Assembly: GCF_003031265.1 (NCBI RefSeq)
Contig: NZ_CP019966.1
Location: 3,100,001-3,164,000 of the forward strand
DNA length: 64,000 nt
Direction: 5' to 3'
From: Rhodopseudomonas palustris
GTDB taxonomy: Bacteria; Pseudomonadota; Alphaproteobacteria; Rhizobiales; Xanthobacteraceae
A program made the position numbers and the translations under genes. Position 1 is the stretch's first letter. The number at the start of each line of letters is the position of its first letter. This document shows, one piece after another, positions 17,836 through 26,922 of the stretch. Under the pieces are notes generated by a model. That model did not search any database, was not told the DNA's origin, and worked only from the letters and a program-made list of their open reading frames with translations.

Positions 17836-18825
17836 ATGGCCAAAAAGACAAAATCCCGCCCCGCCAAAGCCGCCCCGAAGTCCGCCACCCGCAAGCCCGC
17901 CCGTGCAGCGGCGGCAAAGCGCCGCCCATCGGGGACGTCCCCCGGCGCGCCCCTCGACGGCGCATTGCTGGAGCGGATCGCCAAGGCCTTGGAGGGCATT
18001 TCCGCCCACCTGGCGGGCACTTCCGCCGCCCCGGCCGATGCCGCGCTGAATTCGGCGGATGCGTTCATCTGGCAGCCCGAGGGGCGTCTCGCACCGGTTC
18101 CCCGGGTCAGCCGGGTCGACCTGTCGCTGCTGCAGGGCGTCGACCGGATGCGCGACACGCTGATCGAAAATACCGAGCGGTTCGCTACCGGCCTGCCCGC
18201 CAATAACGCGCTGCTGTGGGGCGCGCGCGGGATGGGCAAATCGTCGCTGGTCAAAGCCGCTCACGCGCATGTCAACGAGCGGCCCGACGTCGCCGGACGG
18301 CTGAAGCTGATCGAAATTCACCGCGAGGACATCGAGAGCCTGCCGGCGCTGATGACGCTGCTGCGCGCCTCCGACTTCCGATTCATCGTGTTCTGCGACG
18401 ATCTGTCGTTCGACGGCAACGACGCCTCGTACAAATCGCTCAAGGCCGTGCTCGAAGGCGGCATCGAGGGCCGCCCCGACAACGTCATTCTGTACGCGAC
18501 CTCGAACCGGCGGCATCTGCTGCCGCGCGACATGATGGAGAACGAGCGCTCGACCGCGATCAATCCAGGCGAAGCGGTCGAGGAAAAGGTGTCGCTGTCC
18601 GACCGGTTCGGCCTCTGGCTCGGCTTCCACAAATGCAGCCAGGATGAATTCCTAGCGATGGTGCGCGGCTACTGCGCGCACTACGACATCGCGATCGACG
18701 ACGAGCAGCTCGAGCGCGAAGCGCTGGAATGGTCGACCACGCGCGGCTCCCGCTCCGGCCGCGTCGCCTGGCAGTTCGTGCAGGATCTCGCCGGCCGCCT
18801 CAAGGTGCGACTCGGAACCAAGTAA
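17836..18825 (+). CDS. DUF815 AAA+ ATPase
   Basis: 329 residues. A basic, Ala-rich N-terminus (KKTKSRPAKAAPKSATRKPA) precedes a P-loop ATPase: Walker A GARGMGKSSLVKA near residue 131, Walker B FIVFCDDLSFD, sensor-like ILYATSNRRHLLP and an arginine-rich end RSGRVAWQFVQDLAGRL. This is the DUF815/YeaC-type AAA+ family; function unknown, cytosolic. Its place opposite yajC is conserved in alphaproteobacteria. I chose the ATG at 17836 (MAKKTKSRPA). A long hairpin follows the stop. Confidence 0.88.
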   Translation: MAKKTKSRPAKAAPKSATRKPARAAAAKRRPSGTSPGAPLDGALLERIAKALEGISAHLAGTSAAPADAALNSADAFIWQPEGRLAPVPRVSRVDLSLLQGVDRMRDTLIENTERFATGLPANNALLWGARGMGKSSLVKAAHAHVNERPDVAGRLKLIEIHREDIESLPALMTLLRASDFRFIVFCDDLSFDGNDASYKSLKAVLEGGIEGRPDNVILYATSNRRHLLPRDMMENERSTAINPGEAVEEKVSLSDRFGLWLGFHKCSQDEFLAMVRGYCAHYDIAIDDEQLEREALEWSTTRGSRSGRVAWQFVQDLAGRLKVRLGTK

Positions 18826-18834
18826 CAGCCTTCA

Positions 18835-18869
18835 CGAGTTCGGTTCGATCAACAGTCGAACCGGACTCG
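18835..18869 (+). terminator. Long hairpin after the DUF815 gene
   Basis: A 14-bp stem CGAGTTCGGTTCGA / TCGAACCGGACTCG with one G-U type mismatch and a 7-nt loop, starting 10 nt after the stop codon. No T-tract follows, so it may stabilise the mRNA end instead of terminating by itself. Confidence 0.6.
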
Positions 18870-18992
18870 GAGCTTACCGAGTTCGCAAACCGAACATCTC
18901 GTCCCTAAACTGCAGTCTCGATTCGCGGACACGCGCCGCCGCGCTGGCGGTCGTGTTGCCGCGTCGATCATGCGACCTTGAGGGCAAAGGCC

Positions 18993-20693
18993 GTGCGCAC
19001 GTCCATCATCTGGGTTTCTGCCGTGCTCGCCGCATCCTGCGGCGCTGCGCAAGCTGGGGATCTGTCGCGGCCTCCGGCCGTCAAAGCCATTCCGGCCTGG
19101 AGCTGGACCGGCTTCTATCTCGGCGGCCATCTCGGCGCCGGATTTGGAACCGCGAAGGTCGACAACCCGTTTGGACCGTCGATCTACGGCGACACCGTGC
19201 GCGCCCCCAAAGCCCTGGCCGGTCTGCAGGCCGGCTACAACTGGCAGGCTCCCGGATCGCCCTGGGTGCTTGGTGTTGAACTCGATGCGTCGGCGATCGA
19301 CGCCGACGGCACCGACACCTGCCTCGCTTACTCCGGTCAGTTCGTCTCAGCGAACTGCCGCGTGCGCGAACATATGCTGGGCACCCTCACCGGCCGGCTC
19401 GGCCACAGTTTCGGTCCCGACGGGCGCTCGCTGATGTACTTAAAAGGCGGCGGCGCGGTTCTGGTCGGCAACTTCCGGATGACGACCAACGCCTCCGACT
19501 ATCTCAATCAGCCGGCTGCTGAGCTCGACACCACGCGGTGGGGCTGGACCGTCGGCGCCGGGATCGAGTACGCGCTGTCGTCGCGCTGGGCGGTGCGCGC
19601 CGAATACGACTACGCCAATTTCGGTCGCCGCGGCATCGACACGCCCGGCGGCGGCTTTCTGCAGATTCCGTTCGACCCAAAGACCCTGGTCGACACCGCC
19701 GGCGCCCCCACGCAGGTGCATCAGGACATGCACCTGATAAAGCTCGGGCTGAACTATTACTTCGGCCGCGGCGACGGCGGTTTCGATCAGGCGCCGCTGC
19801 TGCCGGTGAAAGCGCACGCGGCCGATCGCTGGTCGGCCTGGCAGTTCGAAGTCGGCGCCCGTTACTGGTACAGCCACGGCCGCTATCAGAACGATCTGAC
19901 GATGAGCACCAACAGCGCGCTCCAGGAACATCTGGTATCGCGCCTCACCTACGAGAGCGACGGTCATTCCGGCGAAGTGTTCTGGCGGATCGACGGTCCG
20001 CAAAAGCTGTTTCTCAAGGGATTTGCCGGCGGCGGTGGGTTGGTGGCCGGCAAGATGAACGACGAAGACTGGTTCCCCACCTATCCAAAAGGCGCGACTG
20101 CGTATTCGAACACAGATCACAACAAGGTCACCGGCACGATCGGGTACGCGACGCTGGACGTGGGCATCGATCTGTTCAGCGACACGTTCGGCAAGCTCGG
20201 CGTGTTCGCCGGCTACAATTTCTACCGCGACCGCAAGGATGCGTTCAATTGCCACCAGATCGCGCTTGCTTTTCCGACAGCATTCTGCGGATCGTCGGAT
20301 GGAATTTCGATCAGCCAGTACGAAGACTGGCACTCGCTGCGGATCGGCGCCAACGGCACTTTGGCTGTCGCGCCGAACACCAAGCTGGTCGTCGACGCGG
20401 CTTATCTGCCTTACACGCATATTTCCGCGCTCGACATCCATTATGCTCGCACAGACGAAGCGAGCAAAGATTCGCCCGCATGGGGCACCGGCCGCGGTGT
20501 CCAACTCGAAGCTATTCTGACTTACGACATCACCTCGAGGTTCAACGTCGGTGTCGGTGGCCGCTACTGGGCGATGTGGGCGACCGACGTCGACACCGCA
20601 GGCTTCGGCAGCCCTGTGCCGACCCAGTTGCTGCCGATCCGGGTCGAGCGCTACGGCACCTTCGTACAGGCATCCTACAAGTTCGATCGCTGA
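18993..20693 (+). CDS. Outer-membrane double-barrel fusion: Omp25-type plus omptin-like
   Basis: About 566 residues. The GTG at 18993 gives a signal peptide (RTSIIWVSAVLAASCGAAQA) after GAGGG; a TTG at 18978 lacks a ribosome site. Residues 22-265 resemble an Omp25-type barrel: WSWTGFYLGGHLGAGFG at the start, KLGLNYYFGRGD at the end. The remaining 300 residues form a second barrel with alternating strands and a closing FVQASYKFDR. The stretch GLVAGKMNDEDWF resembles omptin sequences around their catalytic Asp pair. Most barrels carry one of these domains, not both. Whether the second domain is an active protease is unknown. It ends 46 nt before the convergent mddA gene. Confidence 0.7.
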   Translation: MRTSIIWVSAVLAASCGAAQAGDLSRPPAVKAIPAWSWTGFYLGGHLGAGFGTAKVDNPFGPSIYGDTVRAPKALAGLQAGYNWQAPGSPWVLGVELDASAIDADGTDTCLAYSGQFVSANCRVREHMLGTLTGRLGHSFGPDGRSLMYLKGGGAVLVGNFRMTTNASDYLNQPAAELDTTRWGWTVGAGIEYALSSRWAVRAEYDYANFGRRGIDTPGGGFLQIPFDPKTLVDTAGAPTQVHQDMHLIKLGLNYYFGRGDGGFDQAPLLPVKAHAADRWSAWQFEVGARYWYSHGRYQNDLTMSTNSALQEHLVSRLTYESDGHSGEVFWRIDGPQKLFLKGFAGGGGLVAGKMNDEDWFPTYPKGATAYSNTDHNKVTGTIGYATLDVGIDLFSDTFGKLGVFAGYNFYRDRKDAFNCHQIALAFPTAFCGSSDGISISQYEDWHSLRIGANGTLAVAPNTKLVVDAAYLPYTHISALDIHYARTDEASKDSPAWGTGRGVQLEAILTYDITSRFNVGVGGRYWAMWATDVDTAGFGSPVPTQLLPIRVERYGTFVQASYKFDR

Positions 20694-20739
20694 ACCGATC
20701 GGATCACCGAAAGGTTCGTGCAACCTCTCGCCGGCCGGC

Positions 20740-21552
20740 TCAGCCGCCGGATGGAGGCGAAACCGCCGCTCCGCTCTCATCGCGCACGGCGCCGGCTTGT
20801 CCAGCGGCGTGCCGTCGTGCGGTCCGGCGGAGGACACGAGGCAGCAGCATCGGAACGCGCTCGCGATACTGCTGGTAGGTCGCACCGAATTCGGCGATCA
20901 GGTCACGCTCTTCGAATTGCAGCGCGATCAGGATGTAGATCGTGATGACGACCGCGAACAGCAGATGACCCGCCGTCATCTCAGGCGTCGCCCAGAACAC
21001 GATCAAGAAACCGAGCATCAGCGGGTGCCGCACCATCCTGTACAGGATGGGCGTCCGGAACGTTGGGCGCAAAGGCTCGGTGCCGCGCAGCGCTGAGAAG
21101 CTCTGGCGAAGCCCGAACAGATCGAGGTGATCGATCATGTGGGTCGACGCCAAGACCAGCCCCCAGCCCAGCCAATACAGCACGACCAGCAACCAGGCGG
21201 CGATGCCGCTGGTGCTCCAGACCACGACCGGAATCGGCCGCCACTGCCAGAACAGCAACAGAAGCAGCAGGCTCGTCAGCAGCACGTAAGTGCTGCGCTG
21301 GCACGGCGCGGGCAGATGCCTCGCCCACCACTGCTTGAAGCGCTGGCGCGCCATGATGCTGTGCTGGATCGCGAAGAGGCCGATCAGTTGAAGATTGATG
21401 AGGACGGCCTGGCCCGGACTGGACACGCCGCCGACATCGATCGATTTCGATACCAGCGTGTTGCCGAAAAAGCCGGGCGCGTAGATCATCGAGACAAGGA
21501 ACACGGCATAGCTCAACAGACCGTAGGTCGGGATCAGGAGGCGTTTGATCAT
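20740..21552 (-). CDS. mddA: Methanethiol S-methyltransferase MddA (ICMT/NnrU-like membrane protein)
   Basis: 270 residues with about five membrane helices. The N-terminal YAPGFFGNTLVSKSIDVGG is close to the conserved MddA pattern (Y.xGFxGN..xPKSID.G). The C-terminal RHPLMLGFLIVFWATPEM, EERDLIAEFGATYQQYRE and VPMLLP are the SAM-binding features shared with isoprenylcysteine methyltransferases. MddA methylates methanethiol to dimethyl sulfide. The start MIKRLLIPTYG at 21552 is chosen because the longer frame covers the divergent promoter. The regulator-like gene at 21700 reads in the opposite direction from a shared 147-bp gap. Confidence 0.8.
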   Translation of the reverse strand: MIKRLLIPTYGLLSYAVFLVSMIYAPGFFGNTLVSKSIDVGGVSSPGQAVLINLQLIGLFAIQHSIMARQRFKQWWARHLPAPCQRSTYVLLTSLLLLLLFWQWRPIPVVVWSTSGIAAWLLVVLYWLGWGLVLASTHMIDHLDLFGLRQSFSALRGTEPLRPTFRTPILYRMVRHPLMLGFLIVFWATPEMTAGHLLFAVVITIYILIALQFEERDLIAEFGATYQQYRERVPMLLPRVLRRTARRHAAGQAGAVRDESGAAVSPPSGG

Positions 21553-21699
21553 GAGTGCGTTTCCGGTTGGGCCGCCGCCGGCGGCGGCAGGCGATGCGGT
21601 AACGACCGCCATTCGACGGCGATCAGGCACGATTGCTACCGCCGCACCGTCCCCTGCCCGTCCCCTCGGCCCACGCCGGATCGCACCGGGACAGATGTC

Positions 21700-23283
21700 G
21701 TGACCGGATTTCAGCTCCAAACCTTCGGGTTTCCCGAGATCCGCAGCTTCGACGGTCCTGTCAGGCTCAATCTGCGCAAGGGGCTGGCGCTGCTGGTGCA
21801 TCTCGCAGAAGCGCGTGCAGTTGTGTCCCGCGACGTCGTCGCCACCCTCCTGTGGCCGGACAGCGCCATCGACGTTGCACGCGCGCGGCTGCGGCGCTTG
21901 CTGCACCGCATCGAGCAGGCGCTGGGTCAGCCGGTGTTCGAGACCGACCGCACCAGCCTGCGTTGGTCGCCCTCGGTCGAACTCAGCGTCGACACGCAGC
22001 TGTTTGAAGCCGCCTGTGAGCGTGGAGACTTCGCGCAAGCCTGCAGCTATTATCACGGCGATTTTCTCGCCGGCTTCGCATTGCCGGATTGCGCCGAGTT
22101 CGAAGAATGGGCGTTCTTCCGCCGCGAGGCGCTGCGCGGACGCTACCTGCACGCACTGGAGCGCTTGGTGCAGGACAACAACGCCGCCGGCAATCACGCA
22201 GCAGCCGCAGTTCGCGCGACGCGTCTGGTCGAATTAGATCCGCTCAGCGAGATCTACGGCCGCCATCTGATCCGCAGTCTGCTGCTGGCAGGTGACCGCC
22301 TGGCTGCGGAACGCCATCACGCCGCGCTGACCCGGCGGCTGCGCGATGAACTTGGGGTGACGCCCGAGACCGAAACCGAGGAGTTGATGCATGGGGCGGC
22401 GCCGCCCGCCGCTCTCGCCGTCCCGGCGACGCGCTATGCCGAGGGCGACAGCATCCACTTGGCGTATCAGACCTTCGGCAACGGCGAGCTCGACATCCTG
22501 GTCATGCCGGGGTTCGTGTCGCATGTCGAACGGGTTTGGGAGCATCCGTCGTGCCGGGCCTTTCTCGTTTCGATGATGGCGCTCGGACGGCTGATTATCT
22601 TCGACCGCCGCGGCGTCGGACTGTCCGACCGGGTCGGCTCCGCGCCGAATGTCGACGTCACCGCCGAGGATATCGGCACCGTGCTGCGGGCCGCAGGGGC
22701 GCGCCGCGTCGTGCTGTTTGGTGCATCCGAATGCGGGCCGGCCTGCATCAAATTCGCGGTCGATCATCCCCGCCTCGTCGCCGGCCTGATCCTGTTCGGC
22801 TCGCTTGCCAAAGGGTGCCGCGCCCCGGACTATCCATACGCCTTGACGGTGGAGCAGTACGAGGTTTGGCGCCGGCAGCTGATCGGCGCATGGGGCAGCG
22901 CAGCCGGCATCGAGACCTTCGGCCCCAGCCTGGCGCACGACGCCAAATCCAAAGCTTGGTGGGCCGGGCTGCTCCGCGCTGCTTCCAGTCCCGGTGGCAT
23001 CTGGGCGGTGCTGGCGGCTTTGCGCGACGCCGATGTCCTGGAGTTGCTGCCCCAACTTACTGTGCCGACCCTGGTGCTACACCGCCGCGGCGACCGCGCC
23101 GTCCGGATCGCGGCGGGACGCGACATGGCCGCTCGGATCGCCGGTGCCGAATTCGTCGAGCTCGACGGCGACGACCACTGGTTCTTTGCAGGTGACCAAC
23201 GTCCGTTGCTCGACGCCATCAGGGCGTTCGTCAGCGGCCTCGTTCGCCCCGCGAATCCGAAGTGGACGAGGACTCGTCCCTAA
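21700..23283 (+). CDS. SARP/BTAD-type regulator fused to an alpha/beta-hydrolase
   Basis: 527 residues from a GTG at 21700. Residues 1-90 look like the OmpR-type DNA-binding domain of SARP regulators (LRKGLALLVHLAEAR, RDVVATLLWPDS, ARARLRRLLHRI). Residues 95-230 form a BTAD helical domain ending DELGVTPETETEEL. Residues 250-520 are an alpha/beta-hydrolase of the type seen in cyclase-linked sensors: LVMPGFVSHVERVWEHP, FDRRGVGLSD, nucleophile region FGASECG (Ser343), LVLHRRGDRAV and DDHWFFAGD with the candidate His. The elbow G-x-S-x-G has Cys in place of the last Gly. Divergent from mddA. It could sense a small ligand through the hydrolase domain; that is inference. Confidence 0.8.
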   Translation: MTGFQLQTFGFPEIRSFDGPVRLNLRKGLALLVHLAEARAVVSRDVVATLLWPDSAIDVARARLRRLLHRIEQALGQPVFETDRTSLRWSPSVELSVDTQLFEAACERGDFAQACSYYHGDFLAGFALPDCAEFEEWAFFRREALRGRYLHALERLVQDNNAAGNHAAAAVRATRLVELDPLSEIYGRHLIRSLLLAGDRLAAERHHAALTRRLRDELGVTPETETEELMHGAAPPAALAVPATRYAEGDSIHLAYQTFGNGELDILVMPGFVSHVERVWEHPSCRAFLVSMMALGRLIIFDRRGVGLSDRVGSAPNVDVTAEDIGTVLRAAGARRVVLFGASECGPACIKFAVDHPRLVAGLILFGSLAKGCRAPDYPYALTVEQYEVWRRQLIGAWGSAAGIETFGPSLAHDAKSKAWWAGLLRAASSPGGIWAVLAALRDADVLELLPQLTVPTLVLHRRGDRAVRIAAGRDMAARIAGAEFVELDGDDHWFFAGDQRPLLDAIRAFVSGLVRPANPKWTRTRP

Positions 23284-23323
23284 AGATTGTTAGTTCGGCT
23301 TCATGGATCGCGGCATCAAATAA

Positions 23324-23352
23324 AAATGCCCGGCCATTCGGGCCGGGCATTT
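23324..23352. terminator. Bidirectional terminator between convergent genes
   Basis: A perfect 12-bp stem AAATGCCCGGCC / GGCCGGGCATTT with a 5-nt loop, flanked by A-rich sequence on the left and T-rich on the right, so it can end both the SARP/hydrolase transcript and the nlpD transcript. Confidence 0.9.
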
Positions 23353-23383
23353 CTTCTTCCCCAGTATCGCTCAACCGCGTTGC

Positions 23384-24799
23384 TCAGGCGCCGTTGAGGA
23401 ACTTAAGCGGGTCGACCGGAGTCGATCCCTTCCGGATTTCGAAGTGCAGCTGCGGTGAGGACACCTCGCCGCTCTGGCCAGACTTGGCGATCACCTGACC
23501 GCGCTTAATGGTCTCGCCGCGCTTCACCATCAGTTCGCTGGCGTGGGCGTAGGCCGAGACGTAGCCGTTGGAATGACGGATCAGCACCAGATTGCCGTAG
23601 CCCTTCAGCTCGCTGCCGGCGTAGGCGACGACGCCATCTTCAGCGGCCTTCACCGGCGTGCCTTCCGGCACCGACAGGTTGATGCCGTCGTTGGACTTGC
23701 CATTGGTCTTGGCGCCGTAGGCTGCGATCACCCGGCCACGGGCCGGCCAGCGGAAGCTCGGCAACGCGCCGGTCGCTTCGGCCGCCTTCACCGGCGCAGC
23801 TTCGGCAGGGGCAGCGGCTTCAGGAGTTTCGGTCGGCGCAACCATCCGGGCCTTCTGCGGCGGCTCGGCCGGCGCAGTCGGAGCGACGTTGGCCATCCGC
23901 ACCGGCGCTGCCGCCATCGGCGCGGCGGCCGGCGCCTGGATCGGCGGCTGTGCCGGCGCGAGACCAGCGACCTGAGCGCCCGGCACGTTGATCTTCATGC
24001 CCGGCTTCAGCTTGGTCGTGGTGGTGAGGTTGTTGTAGCGCGCCAGCTCGCCGAGCGAGATGTTGTTGCGGCGCGCGATATTCATCAGCGTGTCGCCATT
24101 GTTGACGTAGTGCACCCGGGCCGGAGCCGGCGCAGCGGTCGCGACCGGACGCGGAGCCGGCGGAGCAGCCACCGGCGCGGCGATCGGAGCCGCGACCTGG
24201 GCGGTCGCCGTGGTGCGACTCGGGATCACCAGCTGCTGACCGGGCTGCAGCCGGCGCGGGCCCTTGTAGCCGTTGGCGCGCAGGATCTCGGCGGTCGAGA
24301 CGTTGTAGCGCTGAGCCAGGATTTCCAGCGTATCGCTGGTGCCGACGATGATCGTGGTGCCGGGCGCATGCACCGGCGCGGCGGCGGGAGCAGCGGCAGG
24401 CATCGGCCGGGCTGCAGCGACCGAGCGCGGCGCCTGCACGGTGCCGGTCTGATCGAGCGGCGCACGCGCCGGAGGTTCGTAGGACGCAACACCGCGACCG
24501 CCGCCGGAGAAGCCCCCGCCCCCGTTTGCCACCGGATAGGACGACGGCGCCGTGATCGGCGGCAGCGCCTGCGACTGGTATTGCGGCTGGGACTGATACT
24601 GGGGCCGCGCGTATTGCGGCAGTTCCTGGCGGTGTTGTGGAGGCGCCACCGATCCGGTGGTCTCAACCGGCCCGAACGGGGCCTGTTGAAAGCGTGTCTG
24701 CATGTCGGCGCTGCACGCACTGAAACCGACAGACATCAACGCCAGCACCGCAATCTGCGGGGCGCGGCGCGAGCAAAGCAACGCGGCAACGCGGGACAT
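23384..24799 (-). CDS. nlpD: NlpD-like peptidoglycan-binding protein: two LysM domains and a degenerate M23 domain
   Basis: 471 residues. An N-terminal signal (QIAVLALMSVGFSAC, a near lipobox at Cys29), then a Gln/Pro-rich region, LysM domains at about 149-193 and 229-273, an Ala/Pro linker, and a C-terminal LytM/M23 domain (about 345-470). In active M23 enzymes the metal site uses HxxxD; here it reads NDGIN, so His and Asp are lost, while YAHAS and LHFEIR remain. That is the pattern of NlpD/EnvC-type amidase activators, which switch on cell-wall amidases at the septum. Follows pcm on the same strand, as in the classic surE-pcm-nlpD order. Confidence 0.88.
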   Translation of the reverse strand: MSRVAALLCSRRAPQIAVLALMSVGFSACSADMQTRFQQAPFGPVETTGSVAPPQHRQELPQYARPQYQSQPQYQSQALPPITAPSSYPVANGGGGFSGGGRGVASYEPPARAPLDQTGTVQAPRSVAAARPMPAAAPAAAPVHAPGTTIIVGTSDTLEILAQRYNVSTAEILRANGYKGPRRLQPGQQLVIPSRTTATAQVAAPIAAPVAAPPAPRPVATAAPAPARVHYVNNGDTLMNIARRNNISLGELARYNNLTTTTKLKPGMKINVPGAQVAGLAPAQPPIQAPAAAPMAAAPVRMANVAPTAPAEPPQKARMVAPTETPEAAAPAEAAPVKAAEATGALPSFRWPARGRVIAAYGAKTNGKSNDGINLSVPEGTPVKAAEDGVVAYAGSELKGYGNLVLIRHSNGYVSAYAHASELMVKRGETIKRGQVIAKSGQSGEVSSPQLHFEIRKGSTPVDPLKFLNGA

Positions 24800-24919
24800 G
24801 GTTACTCACTCATACGCAATACGATTGGTAAATTGAGTAAACACCGCGCCAGTAAACAACCGTTTAACCTTGCGAGGAAACCGCTTGTTGACGCTGAGAA
24901 ATCGAAAAATCGAGCGCGC

Positions 24920-25573
24920 TCAGAGTTCGCGTGCGGTGCCGCGGAGCGCGGGCACGAAACGGACCTCGCCCAGCACCTTGTGCTCATCGCCGGTCGGTGT
25001 GCGGCGCACACGCAGCAGCTTCTGGCGACCGTTGGGTGGTCCGACCGGCGCGATCAGAACACCACCGGGATCGAGTCGCTCGAGCAGCCGCTCGGGCAGC
25101 TCGGGGACGGCGGCGGTCACCAGGATTCGGTCGAAGGTGCCGGCGGTCTCCGGCAGATCGAATCCGTCCCCGAACACCACCTCGACATTGCGGCAGCCGA
25201 TCTCGGCGAGTCGTTTGCGGGCGCGATCGGCGAGCGTCTTGAAGCGCTCGAAGCTGAGCACGTCCGCCGCAAGCCGCGACAGTACCGCGGCGTGGTAGCC
25301 GGAGCCGGTGCCGATCTCGAGCACGCGGTCGCGCGGCCGCAGCTCGAGCTGCTCGGTCATAAAGGCGACGACGAACGGCTGACTGATGGTCTGGCCGCAG
25401 GCGATCGGAAGCGCGGTGTCGCGCCAGGCGCCGTCGCGATAGTTGGGGTCGACGAACTGGTCGCGCGGCACCGCCTCCATCGTCCGCAGCACCGCCTGAT
25501 CGCTGATGCCGCGCCGCCGCAGGCTGAGCTGGAACATCATCTTTTCGGGCGGCGGCGCCGCGGGGCTCGGCAT
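24920..25573 (-). CDS. pcm: Protein-L-isoaspartate O-methyltransferase
   Basis: 217 residues. Pcm methylates isoaspartyl residues in damaged proteins with SAM so they can revert to aspartate. The family features PRDQFV, the substrate-site loop [21 protein letters not shown] and the SAM motif [15 protein letters not shown] are intact, as is the closing GVLIAPVG. It lies 120 nt before nlpD and is separated from surE by a GrpB gene and a receiver gene that reads the other way. Confidence 0.95.
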   Translation of the reverse strand: MPSPAAPPPEKMMFQLSLRRRGISDQAVLRTMEAVPRDQFVDPNYRDGAWRDTALPIACGQTISQPFVVAFMTEQLELRPRDRVLEIGTGSGYHAAVLSRLAADVLSFERFKTLADRARKRLAEIGCRNVEVVFGDGFDLPETAGTFDRILVTAAVPELPERLLERLDPGGVLIAPVGPPNGRQKLLRVRRTPTGDEHKVLGEVRFVPALRGTAREL

Positions 25574-25798
25574 TTCGGGTCTCGCGATCGGTCGTGCGCC
25601 TCGCCCGGTCGGGTTCCAGTTGGCGCGATTCTCAGCAGAGTGTTGGCGTGCGGAACGAAACCTTGCAAGTGCGGACCGTCACGCACACGCGCGCCGAGCT
25701 TGCAATTGCCATCGCGTCGCTTATTTGCGACGGTGTTCGTTGAAAGCGCCGGTGCGATCGACCGGCGCGCGACAGCACCTTCTCGAGGACATCACCCG

Positions 25799-26173
25799 AT
25801 GACGACACCGAGTCCGACCGGCGGCTCCGTTTTCCTGGTCGAGGACGAAGCGATGATCCGCATGATGGTCGTCGACATGCTGGAGGAGCTCGGGTTCTCG
25901 GTGGCCGCGGAGACCGGCGAAATCAACGAGGCGCTGCAGCTCGCCGAAGCCACCGAATTCGACATCGCGATCCTCGACGTCAACGTCAACGGCAAGGTGA
26001 TCTCGCCGGTCGCCGATCTGTTGAAGGCGCGGAACCGCCCCTTCATCTTCGCCACCGGCTACGGCACCCAGGGCGTGCCGGAAGATTATCGCGACCGCCC
26101 CGCACTGCAGAAGCCGTTCCAGATCGAATCCCTGAAGCAGGCTCTCGACGCCACACTGCGCGGCGCGGCGTAG
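25799..26173 (+). CDS. Single-domain response regulator (CheY-like receiver)
   Basis: 124 residues, a receiver domain only. The acidic pair Glu15-Asp16 (FLVEDEAMIRMM), phospho-acceptor Asp60 (FDIAILDVNVNGK), the threonine in FIFATGYGTQGV and Lys105 in LQKPFQIESL are all present. Variants of this kind are common in Rhizobiales, where a receiver without output domain works in phosphorelays such as the general stress response. No kinase adjoins it. The ATG at 25799 follows GAGGAC at a spacing of about 9. It sits between pcm and grpB on the opposite strand, so it is an insertion in the surE-pcm-nlpD block. Confidence 0.9.
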   Translation: MTTPSPTGGSVFLVEDEAMIRMMVVDMLEELGFSVAAETGEINEALQLAEATEFDIAILDVNVNGKVISPVADLLKARNRPFIFATGYGTQGVPEDYRDRPALQKPFQIESLKQALDATLRGAA

Positions 26174-26181
26174 CTGCCGCG

Positions 26182-26715
26182 TCACTCCCCGCGCTCACCC
26201 CCGGGTTCAGCCGAGCCACCACGCAGCGCGTCCGTCACGAAGGCGTCCTTTGCGCCCCTGTAACGGTCCATCGGTTGCCCGTCATACGCCAGCTTAAGCT
26301 CATTGTAGCGTCTCACCAGAGCCGGGTCGGCGCGTAGCGCGTCGGCAAAGCGGTGAAAAACGTCGAACGCTCCGCCTTTTACGGTGAGCTGGATGCCGAG
26401 ATGGGGCGTGCTGGCGTCGTCTTCGAAGGCGGCGAACTCGTTGGTCCGCACCGAACCTGAATTGCGCGCGTAGCGGGCGGCGAGCGCGGCCTCCGTGGCC
26501 TGGAAGTCTTTGCGCTCCACCCGGACGACGATGTCGAGGTCGCCCTTGGTGAGACATCCCGGAACTGACGTCGCACCAATGTGCAGGAGCTCACAGGTCT
26601 TGGGCAGAACGGCGACGAGCTGCTGCTGAACAGCAGCAAACAGACGTTCTGCGGCAGCACGGGCGTACTCAGGATCCGCGGCGATGTGGAACCGATCAGG
26701 GAGGGGCATTTGCAT
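26182..26715 (-). CDS. GrpB/UPF0157 family nucleotidyltransferase-like protein
   Basis: 177 residues. The GrpB fold is shown by HIGATSVPGCLTKGDLDIVV, where GS/AT and the D-x-D pair form the nucleotidyltransferase-like metal site, and by the later HLGIQLTV and RRYNELK segments. Small members are unassigned; some are fused to kinases such as dephospho-CoA kinase. The end is convergent with the receiver gene (8-nt gap). An in-frame ATG at 26709 is an alternative start. The role is unknown. Confidence 0.85.
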   Translation of the reverse strand: MQMPLPDRFHIAADPEYARAAAERLFAAVQQQLVAVLPKTCELLHIGATSVPGCLTKGDLDIVVRVERKDFQATEAALAARYARNSGSVRTNEFAAFEDDASTPHLGIQLTVKGGAFDVFHRFADALRADPALVRRYNELKLAYDGQPMDRYRGAKDAFVTDALRGGSAEPGGERGE

Positions 26716-26882
26716 TGACCGCAGAATTGAAAGACAGCGCGTAGCGGCATGCCCACGCGTCCGACTATGACATGCGACGGGGGACCTGCGCGGCCACGCT
26801 TCCTCCTGGCCGCTTCGCCGCGCGACCTCTCAACCGTACGCCATTGAACGCCGCGCCCCGTCGACCTCGGGCGACCTGCTAG

Positions 26883-26910
26883 ATGGGTTTCGCTGCGCTC
26901 AACCCATCCT
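26883..26910. repeat. Palindromic repeat, family B (ATGGGTT...AACCCAT)
   Basis: ATGGGTT and AACCCAT arms around TCGCTGCGCTC, followed by CCTAC. The form GTAGGATGGGTTGAGCGCAG read on the other strand is a widespread intergenic element in this bacterial group. It lies between grpB and surE. Confidence 0.7.
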
Positions 26911-26922
26911 ACGCGCTCGATC

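Noticed and set aside
23543..25798. A long plus-strand frame running into the receiver gene
   Set aside because: It is antisense to nlpD and pcm; only the last 124 codons (from 25799) form a real domain with a ribosome site.
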